From the NCBI RefSeq assembly GCF_037975245.1, contig NC_092578.1:7779501-7843500 (forward strand): a DNA stretch of 64,000 nucleotides, in the 5' to 3' direction. The notes under the pieces are model-generated. The model ran no database searches. It was not told the origin of the DNA and worked only from the letters and a program-made list of their open reading frames with translations. Position numbers and translations under genes: made by a program. The DNA comes from Apostichopus japonicus (Eukaryota > Echinodermata > Holothuroidea > Aspidochirotida > Stichopodidae). Of this stretch, positions 34,400 through 44,100 are shown piece by piece (positions within the stretch are counted from its first letter, which is position 1; every line of letters starts with the position of its first letter).

Positions 34400-34715
34400 G
34401 CTAGGACTGTCGAAAGTTGAAGCGATCGATGCATTCAAAGTGATTGTTGAAGGAAGCCAGCTTCGCCAAGTTCTTTTTTATTCTTAGAAAGATTCGATAC
34501 AGGGTTTAAAAGCTATATATTTGCAGCAGCATCTTGTAGTCAAACGTATAGTAAACGAAGCTGTTATAAGCTTGTAATGTCAAACACAGGGTGCATTCAG
34601 TAACGGATTTTTATAAGGTTTTTTGTTTGTTGTTGTTAAAGTGGACATCACACATTTCTTTTTCTCGCCAATGTATTTTGTAAAAATTAAACACTCTTAG
34701 TCTATTATCAAGACA
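34400..34715. other. Intergenic, nothing recognised
   Basis: No gene or element supported. Confidence 0.5.
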
Positions 34716-34723
34716 ATTTGAAC

Positions 34724-35123
34724 CAGTGGCGGAGCGTCCATACAGTCAGGGGGGGGGGGCGAATGTCCCCCCCTGACGGACTCAAATGGACTGCTGGCGC
34801 CCTTTTCAGCTTTTTACCACTTTCTACTTATTCGCGATTACTGACTTTTTTATTGCGCTCTCATCTACCTATTGACATTTGTCACATTTTCTTGCTGTAA
34901 TTTTCTGACAAAATGCTCTAACGGCTATTTATTCTTCGTTTATCTGCAAATTAGCAAGGCCCGGAAAGGGTCATTTCCGGCGATCTAGGGGGGAGTATCT
35001 TTACTCAAAAAAATTCTGTACGCTCCGCGCCAACCTGTGGTGGCGCTCCGCTTAGGTAGTGTCGAAAGCGCCCCTACAGACCATTCTCGCCCCCTCTGAC
35101 CAATACCCCTAGCTCCGCCACTG
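34724..35123. mobile_element. 400-bp hAT-like MITE with 8-bp target duplication
   Basis: Starts CAGTGGCGGAGCG and ends with its inverted form (GCTCCGCCACTG). It is flanked by the perfect 8-base direct repeat ATTTGAAC at 34716-34723 and 35124-35131. An 8-base duplication with a CAGTGGCGGA-type end is typical of hAT-derived nonautonomous elements. The interior has C and G runs near the ends and no transposase frame. Confidence 0.85.
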
Positions 35124-35131
35124 ATTTGAAC

Positions 35132-37180
35132 CCCAAACAGTCGCCTATACAGCAAATTATAAAGCACGACTTTACTTCTTATTGTACTCGAATTCTTACT
35201 GTACTCTTCTTGTACTCGAATTTTTATTGTACTCAGATTCTTGTTGAACTCGATGTGTAATTGTATTATTGTTTGTGTGTTAGTGTGGTTTGGTTGTGTA
35301 TTTTATTTTCGGTGATGATGGGGAGGGGGCGGGGGCTTGAGTGTAAGTCATCTTACTACATCGTTTTGATGCTTTCAGTTTATTTTAAATGCTTGGAAAG
35401 CTCCTTTAACCCACATTTGTTAGTCACATCAGTTTCTCAGGTTAATAAATTATTTACTAATTTCTAACAACTTTATCTTTCACATTTATAAACAACATAT
35501 TTCTGAAATGAAAGGATGAAAATGATATGTCCAACGTCACTACCCATTTGGCTTAGACAAATTTGTAATTTATCGTGTTTTTACCAGTTTCTTTTTGTGT
35601 TGTTAGTGAGTAAACTGTCGCAAAATAAGAAATATACGTATTAAACTAGGTAGTTAATGTACTGCTTTAACCAATGAGCCTCAGTCCAGAGTTGTAAAGA
35701 GCCATGATTTGAGTCATTATATTTCAAACGTGAAGTTTCCTAAAAGGTATAGAAATATAATGACGTGAGTTGAGTCAGGTGTACTAGTGACTGGTAATGA
35801 CTCGACCTTAAAAACAAAAGTGTTGTTGACTCGAGTCACATTTGTTGAGTTATAACTTGACTCGAATATATTATTTTCTTGACATTCCTTGAGTGGACGC
35901 ACCGATGTGTTATGAAACTTTAGGTAAAGAAAACCATACCAGGGACAGTTACCATTTGCGCGATTTAAACAAATAAGTTTATGTTGTCTGTTTCTTACAT
36001 CACACTTGTAAAAGCAGTGGTCGTCGCCAGACAATCAATCTTGGGGTGCACAGGGGGGGGGGGGCACAGCACTTAATTAGGGGGGCATAGTTTTTTATTT
36101 GCGAATGCCATCCTAGGGAAGGGGTCTAAGGGGAAAGTTTTGATTAATTAAGGGTCCTTAGATGCAATCCTGTGCTATATTTTGCAACTTGAAGTAACTT
36201 ATGTTGAAGAATTTTCGGGCTTAGTCTGCATGTCCGATATTTATGATTTTAATTGAGGCAGATAAAGTTTTTGTCTGAGTATTTTTTTAACACTACAAAT
36301 CGTATCGGGGGGAGGGGCGATTTTTCTTGGGAGGACATGTGACCCCAGCCCCCACCCATCCCCCAGGCCACTGCGTAATAGGAAGATGCATGCTGTGTAT
36401 TGCACGAGTGGTTCAAAGTTTAACATTATTAAGTATCTTCTTGACATATTCTAGCATCTTTCAACCTGACAGTATTCTGAGTAAACAATATTTTGCAACT
36501 GACGATATTGGCATGATTAATATTTTAAGTATATGCATGTAATATTCCATATTTCTTGAGCAGGATGGTTTAGATGGTTCATTGACTGGTTTCTTAAATA
36601 TGAAATTTACTTTGGGCATAAAAGTCAATGATTAATTTGATTATCCCTTCATTTCGGGGACATTTACTATGCAGAGTGTTTGAGCTTTGTGCTAATAATG
36701 TGCAGTGAGAAATATATAGTTTTCGCATATAGAGCATAACGTTATATTAGTAACGCTTCACAAAAGATGCCTTGTTTGAACCAAGGCCGTTACTGTATTG
36801 TTGAGGCGGATTGATATCATGAGACTCTAATAGGAGTGCCACCTTAAGTTCCCCTCGTTATGTCCTGTGTCATGTTAACATGATCAGTTGATTCATTATG
36901 TCATCTGCTCATTAATATGCATGAGTCTCTGTTTTGCCTCCACTGTCGAGCTTCCTGAACGCTATACATATGTAATGTCATGTCCTAATTTTTGGAGTCG
37001 TTCAACCAAACACTTGGATTATATTGTTACTCTGAAATTCGGTCGACTGTCAATTACAGAGGCGTAGGAAGCTTTCATCGAAAGTGAGGGTTGGGAGGGG
37101 AAGGAAAACGTTGCGGTTTCTATCTTCACATTAATTGTATAATTAAATTATCTGTCATATTTCACCTATATTCTCAAAAT
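35132..37180. other. Intergenic with degraded repeat
   Basis: No gene supported. 36040-36370 has G runs and phrases typical of old DNA transposon remnants (gcacttaattaggggggcat), but no matching ends. Confidence 0.45.
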
Positions 37181-37183
37181 CTC

Positions 37184-37970
37184 CATTTTTTTTTTTCATT
37201 TCGAAATTTCTACTTTCTTTACCAAAATGTCGACTCACACGTCTATCAAAAGGAAAAAAAAATCAGGGGACGATTATTTCGACTTATTCGTCGAAATATC
37301 GACTTTAAAAAACAAATCTTGACACTTCTTTACTTTCGATATAAAAGTAAAAATTTTGAGGAATAACTCGAAATTTTATGTCGAAAATTATCCGAAATTC
37401 TTCTCAACATTTCCACGATTTCATCGAAGTTTTATGTCAAAATTTCAACTTCCTATCCCCAACAATCCTTAAAGTTCGATTAACATATCCAATGTCAATT
37501 TTTATATTTTTCTGATAATTTCACATTTATTACAATTTCAATTTACTTTTTTAAGAAAATCACCCAGGAAAGAACCTGGACACGAAAACCAAGCTACCGA
37601 AAGACTGATCCGCTCTCAACCCCAGTCCCCTTGCATCGGGACTGTGTGATCATCGTCAGATGTGTATCACCATTCTCCTCGAAAAGGAACATATACTATG
37701 CATGATCTTAGCCAAAAGGCCGAGAAGCGGCTACTTCATTCGGAGTATTTTGACAGTATATCTCCAAATGCCGATGTTGTATTTCAATATTTGGAGCTTA
37801 AAATATTTATTTTGTCTTTTGTCTTTTAATTGAAGTTGTGAAATTTTATTAGGAAATATCGACAAATCCGTAAAACTTGTCATTGTTCTGTCCTAATGTT
37901 ACCTTTTTCACTTCAAAATATCAACTTTTTGTCGAAAATTTAACGGATTATGAGGTAGATGAAACAGAAA
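37184..37970. repeat. TTTCGA/TCGAAA-rich low-complexity domain
   Basis: The words tcgaaa, tttcga and tcgac recur many times on both sides of the U2-headed copy at 37543-37733 (for example cgtcgaaatatcgact and tgtcgaaaattatccgaa). This suggests the retroposon landed inside an older simple-sequence domain. Confidence 0.5.
37543..37733 (-). mobile_element. U2-snRNA-headed retroposon, copy D (best preserved)
   Basis: Read on the minus strand it starts CCGCTTCTCGGCCTTTTGGC, then TAAGATCAT, which is the 5' end of U2 snRNA with about one or two changes. A weaker U2 match continues (TAGTATATGTTCC for U2 TAGTATCTGTTC). After ~45 bases U2 similarity ends. An unrelated body of ~145 bases follows: a gatccgctctcaacccc block, then a ccaggttctttcctgg hairpin and ttttcttaaaaaag. 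Bodies of copies A-C at 3301-3883 match it, so this is a family rather than a U2 pseudogene. Confidence 0.75.
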
Positions 37971-38235
37971 ATTGATCATTTCCTAAGTTAGCACTCTGTC
38001 TGCTAATACAGAGATCAAGCTGAATTTTAGCAGTTGAGCGCATCAATAGTCGAAATAGTGTCAGGGGCGACCTCTCAATTTCAAAGTGTTGGGGACAGCT
38101 GGCTCCACTGTCCCCTAACGAAGAGATGCTACAATTTCATTAAACCATAAAACAGTGAAGATAGCATTTGGGATATAATAAAATCGGAGGCTGGCATTTA
38201 CTTACATGTAATATCATGACGTTAAATATGAATCT

Positions 38236-38325
38236 AAGAGACTGACTTCGGTCAGCTTGCGGCTTTGATAAGCCAATGAGGCTTCTTCGCGAGTTCCTGC
38301 TTGCAGGAGGATCTAAAATACATAC
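38236..38325 (+). mobile_element. tRNA-derived SINE (family 1), 3' fragment
   Basis: gacttcggtcagcttgcg and gcgagttcctgcttgcagga match the body of the SINE at 3003-3254. It ends in a short (CATA)n tail and lacks the tRNA head. Confidence 0.7.
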
Positions 38326-38329
38326 ATGA

Positions 38330-40111
38330 CTGTTTTCACCCGTTGTCCGAAGTAACCAAAGTGCGAAGGCGGTGTTTGTATGCGTGTTTGTAAGTGAGAC
38401 TGGAGTAAGTGAGACGTGGAGTCACGGTAAGACCTACATTTTAATTTGAAAGAAGTGACATCGTTCTATCCAAATTATCACCATGGATACGTTCTGTTTA
38501 ATACATTACACTATACTGCCACCGCAATTTCCACGCATGATTTAAAGTAGGCTACCATATACTGGATTATTTATTTAGGATAGAGGAAGCTAAGCTAAAA
38601 AGATCAACACACATCATTCACCGACTTTGCAGTCAAGGCATGTATTCGCTCTTGAAAGGTGTGCCCATTCTTTTTTCGATCGAATCAATGTCGACGGCAT
38701 TTGTCGATATCTTAGCTATTCTTTGACCTTCTGGGAAAAGTCTACATAAAGCAAAGAATGCTGCGATTTAAGTCGAGGTAAATCAATAAAACCATGTAAT
38801 AGAATATAGAGAGGAAATAACGCAAATTGAAGTCAGCAGAAAGTATAATAGGCGCATAATAAGATTGCAAAGTATAAAACGCATGCAGGCTATAGAAACA
38901 GTCGTCACATGTCCAGGATATGTGTAGCCAAATTTGTACTTAGAAAACCGGAGCATTTGTGTGGCCGAAGTGGGGGGGGGGGGGAGGGAGGATTGACGTA
39001 CGCAGTGTTAAGATATGATTTGTATTATCATACATACTATGGACCAATACTTCATTAGAATGGGGAAGCGAGGGGGAGGGGCTGAGAAAACGCTGTCGTA
39101 CTTTGATTGCACTTATAACAACAATGGTAATGCATTTTGGGTCGTTTTAGAAATTGTTTAAGATCTTAAGTACATCAAAATGTATTTTCGTGTGACTGCT
39201 CACATGGAATCGAAGAAGTAACTTCTGTTGAGACTACCATAACTAAAGACAACAAGATGAGTCCTCTAAAAAAGTCCTATAAACATAGGTTTACATATTT
39301 GCTGACACAATTACTTGAAGTATTATCTCACCAGTCTTTTTCTTTCACCACCGGAATTTCTAAGATCCTTTTGTCTGCCTCTGAAGATCGTGATCCTTGC
39401 AGGATCATAACTCCCGATCCTTACAGGATCAAAAGTCCAAACCACACTGACTGTGTTACATCTGCCTTACTGCAGTAGCTTTTAGCAGTAGTTTAGCAGT
39501 TTGTTCAGTTTTGATTTCTTTGTCTTTCCTTCCTCTTGATTAGTTTGAATTATGATACCCTGATATTGTATTGAGAGTTTTGCTCCCTGGGAAAAATTTA
39601 ATGTTCCATTTTGTGTAGCAGTAATTTTTAAAACTCAGTACGCATAATATATAAATTTTATAATATACTATAGTTCCTGTGTACAAAAGCAGTTATACAT
39701 CTTCAGTTTGTAGGATTTTGCGATTCATACCAGATAATTATCTCCCCCCCCCCCCGGTACACTTTCCCTAGTGGCCTATTTGTTTCACGTTCCCTGACGG
39801 TGAAGAGATGTTAGTTCAGGATTACTAGTTTATTACACTGAGTTCATCTTTGGGTTTAAGGAAAAATAAATTCCATTAATTAGACGCTCAATCATATTGA
39901 GACAGATCTTGTAAATAAAACACATAAAACAGGAGAAAGTATAGAAAGAGCACTCATATATTTAGGACATAAATGTATCAGTCAACAAATTTTCTTCTTT
40001 TAAACAGACAAACACACTGTTCACAAGTTACATAAACAGTTCAACATATCAATTATGGACAGTCTAAATATAATTGCCAGTTATTTACTAGACACGATTG
40101 AAAAACATTAT
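38330..40111. other. Intergenic; 3' flank of XRCC2
   Basis: Includes the probable XRCC2 3' UTR (minus strand). A minus-strand AATAAA lies near 39827-39832, about 285 bases past the stop, and is a possible poly(A) signal. G run 38973-38984 and C run 39745-39757. No gene seen. Confidence 0.45.
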
Positions 40112-41116
40112 TCACCTCACAGCTCCTAATCCTTTCTCAGAAATAATAAAATGTTTTGTTTTGGGGGGTTTTGGGTGAGTTCTTGTGGCTTTGAAGATGA
40201 TCTGTGTATCCCCTGATTCTGAAAGTTGTTCAGATCTTTCAAACACATACTGTTCAGTTATTAGTCTTTTCAATTCCGAAGAACCAAAATCTGCCGAGAA
40301 TGGAAGTTTTTCTGCTTCTGTGCTCGCCTGTCCAACAGATGGTGAAATCGGTGATCCGCGTTGACGGTTTAATTGTTTGCCGGTCAACCTGAACGAACCG
40401 TTCTTCGTAAGGAACACGACCAGCTGATGGTCGTCGAGCAACTTCTTCAACGCTGTGGTCAAGACCTTTTGGCAATTTTCTGCCAACGACAGCTGGTCAC
40501 CAAAGCTGGCCCTGTCCATCCAATAAAACGCCGACCATGAATCTATCATCGCTATGCCGATGTTTGTTTTATTCGCCAAGAAGTTCTCCAAAGAATGAAG
40601 CGTTATCAGGAGTTGGTGCCTCGAGTAGCATCTGATTACATACAGCTTTTCTAAACATAATCTGATGAATCCCTCGATCTCATCAGCCGTTGGTCTTTCC
40701 CCGTGCTCTTCCCTTCTCGTACCTTGATCTGTAGAATGCAGTCCGGACCTTTGACCCACAGTCGATCCACTTGCGACGTCATCGAGCTGCACGACTCCAC
40801 CCTCTCTCACCGGAGAAACGTCAGTGGAACTTATGGAGCTGGTTACTCTCTTTTCCAGCAGTGTAAATGCTCTCAGCATTGAAAACTGACTTTGAGTGTC
40901 TATAAAGACTACTCCAGATCCAACGCCACCCAGAGCATATCCATTCCAGTCCGGAGGCAGAATACACGAGACTGCAAAATTAAGTAAACACTCCGTCTTA
41001 GCTGTGCCGCTTTCACCGCAAAATTCTATCAATCCGCCAGGCTTTGGATACTCCTCTCCGAAGAGGAGAGGACAGAGCCCTTGCAGAGATGGGCGTGATC
41101 CAAGACGGGCGAGCAG
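40112..41116 (-). CDS. XRCC2: XRCC2 coding exon 2 (bulk of protein)
   Basis: Acceptor TTTACCACAG|CTGCTC. Opens with LLARLGSRPSLQGLCPLLFG and runs without interruption through Walker A and Walker B to the stop codon at 40112-40114. Confidence 0.95.
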   Translation of the reverse strand: MLARLGSRPSLQGLCPLLFGEEYPKPGGLIEFCGESGTAKTECLLNFAVSCILPPDWNGYALGGVGSGVVFIDTQSQFSMLRAFTLLEKRVTSSISSTDVSPVREGGVVQLDDVASGSTVGQRSGLHSTDQGTRREEHGERPTADEIEGFIRLCLEKLYVIRCYSRHQLLITLHSLENFLANKTNIGIAMIDSWSAFYWMDRASFGDQLSLAENCQKVLTTALKKLLDDHQLVVFLTKNGSFRLTGKQLNRQRGSPISPSVGQASTEAEKLPFSADFGSSELKRLITEQYVFERSEQLSESGDTQIIFKATRTHPKPPKTKHFIISEKGLGAVR

Positions 41117-44100
41117 CTGTGGTAAAGTGGAAGGGAATAAAACTATAGTAGGGATATTGCTCCCAAAATGCCTCCTGATGTATTGTCATTTTCCGGATAA
41201 AATTTGTGCATCAAAACGCAAACATTAAATTGCTCCTATTTTATTTTAATGGATTGGAAAGGATGTAACATTATATTTGTTTTAAATAAGTTTCAACAAA
41301 ATGATATGACATTAATCACATTATTACATTAAGGATACAGGGGGCAACTCCCATCAATACATTTTTTTCTGTACATAGATCTGCAAACTTTTGCCATATG
41401 ATTTATTTTCTTAGAGCAGCTTTTGTTTGATCATTAATCACTTCTTGGGGAATGTTTATGAGATCACAGACACAGAGTATTATTAGAAAATTGGTGATAC
41501 CTGCATATAAGACACATCCTAGACTTTTTAACCACAACCGACTAAATAATGAATTCTTTCCAGTTTGAAATTTATTAACCGAGCACTTTTCCATATAATA
41601 TTAATCACATCTAACAACAAAAAATTTATATAGCAATATATTCAATTTCTTTTTACTGAAAGTTGGGTAGCCAAGAAGTCAATGAACTGCATTGACCATG
41701 AAATATCACTTCTGAATTCTGTCAAAGATTTACCAAACTGAACAAAACAAACTGCCTTAAGTTCTGCACACTGCGACTAGAAATAAAATAATCCTTTACA
41801 GGCCTACAGTTTTCATACTTTTATATAACTATGTGTTCTATGACTTTTAATGGCTGTTTGGTTCGAAATCAGGCAGGGCTTTTAGTTTTTAGTTGAGCAA
41901 TGGTATCTTTGACAAATTGTGTCAATGTGATATAACACATTGAAAGCAGAGCCCACGAGTAGTGTCAATTTCAGTCTGAAAGGGTTACAATGAAACTTAT
42001 CATTAACCTACATCACAAGGATGTAACTTTGTATGGATCTATAAAAATATCATATTTTGGTTAAAGCAAATTGTGGAGTTAAAAAAAATTTCAGGCCATA
42101 TTATTTTGTATGCATGTATACTATAACCTGTTCGTTTACTGTTTTTATGAGTAGAGAACTTTTTCGTATGAACATCCGTCTTGTGAGAATTTCTCACAAG
42201 AACATCAATTCTTGTGAAAGCGACGCCCATGATAAGTGTCAAGTATCAAAAGCGTTGCAATGAAACTTATTATAAACCTACATGTCAAGGATGTAACTTT
42301 GTATGGATCTATCAAAATGTCATTTTTTATTTAATATTAGCAAATTGAAAAAAATTTAATGTTCGTTTACTGTTTTGTGAGTAGAGAGCTTTTTCGTATG
42401 AAGATCCGTCTTGCGAGAGTTTCTCACGAGAACATCCATTCTTGTGAGAATATTCTTGTGAGAATCAACTCGCGAGTTGATGATACCTGGACCCATTTTC
42501 TCGTATGGATCTCGTGAGAATTTTCTTGGGAGTAATTTTTCTAAAATCTGTTTCAAATTGATGGTGAAATGCCCCAAAAAGTTGAAGGTAAATTGAAAGA
42601 TTCCTAATTTATCGAGAAGTACTTTAATCTGGGAATGGTACATGAAATCTGTGGACTGTACCCGAAGTGAAGGATGTCTCATCAACTTACCATATAAGCA
42701 TGTCAACCTGCTATTTTTCACAGGAAGTCCCATGTTCATTTTCAGGTAGATATTATAGGGCCTAGGAATGGATGTGGACAATCCCTATGGTATAGCAGTA
42801 CTCATTCAGCATGCAATTGTTCATATTTGGAACAGATTTGACCAGGGCAGGCCTGAGCTTGGGATAATTAAGCCAATAGCAAGAATGCTCAACTACTACA
42901 CTACAGTAGCTGTATGCCCAGGTCTGGCTGCGTAATATTTTTTACTAGGAGGGTTAGGGGCAATTATCATATATAGGCGTATCCAAACCCTCGTGCATGC
43001 GTGTTACTCGTAAAAAGTTTATGACTAGTAGTAGCAGGGAGATGTTATAACAACTCCCTGGTAGTTATACATACAGTTTGTGTGCCGTGCGCGATTCACG
43101 TTTTGCACATTTATCGGTAATCCGATGTGACGGTAATTGATGTGACGATTTGATCGCGCTTAATTTGAATTTCTTTAGCCCGCATCCCATCACTTATTTT
43201 CTTCAATTCTCACTTGGTAATCCTTGGCCAAAAAGCAAACTGCATTACGTGTAAAACTGTACGGCGGAGATCTATTGCTTTGTACAGCGTACCCCTTACC
43301 GAAATGCCAGATCTGGCTTTATATCTGGTTTAATCTGGCCAGATCAAGTCTTATCTGGCCATATAAAGCCAGATATAACTGCATATAGAGTCAATCCAGA
43401 TATGCAGATAAAGTTTTATCTGGCCATATAAAGCCAGATATAACTGGATATAGAGTCAATCCAGATATGCAGATCAAGTTTTATCTGGCCATATAAAGCC
43501 AGATATAACTGGATATAGAGCCAGTCCAGATATGCAGATAAAGTTTTATCTGGCCATATAAAGCCTGATATAACTGGATATAGAGCCAATCCAGATATGC
43601 AGATAAAGTTTTATCTGGCCATATAAAGCCTGATATAACTGGATATAGAGCCAATCCAGATATGCAGATAAAGTTTTATCTGGCCATATAAAGCCAGATA
43701 TAACTGGATATAGAGTCAATCCAGATATGCAGATAAAGTTTTATCTGGCCATATAAAGCCAGATATAACTGGATATAGAGTCAATCCAGATATGCAGATA
43801 AAGTTTTATCTGGCCATATAAAGCCAGATATAACTGGATATGGAGCCAATCCAGATATGCAGATAAAGTTTTATCTGGCCATATAAAGCCAGATATAACT
43901 GGATATGAGCCAATCCAGATATGCAGATAAAGTTTTATCTGGCCATATAAAGCCAGATATAACTGGATATGGAGCCAATCCAGATATGCAGATCAAGTTT
44001 TATCTGGCCATATAAAGCCAGATATAACTGGATATAGAGACAATCCAGATATGCAGATCAAGTTTTATCTGGCCATATAAAGCCAGATATAACTGGATAA

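Noticed and set aside
35717-36034. 105-codon frame on the minus strand with several Cys and Asn-x-Thr sites
   Set aside because: No signal peptide, no family resemblance and no transcript-like context. Not strong enough to call.
37690-37733. Genuine U2 snRNA gene or simple U2 pseudogene
   Set aside because: Only ~45 bases of U2 are present. The Sm-site and 3' stem-loops are replaced by a body shared with other copies.
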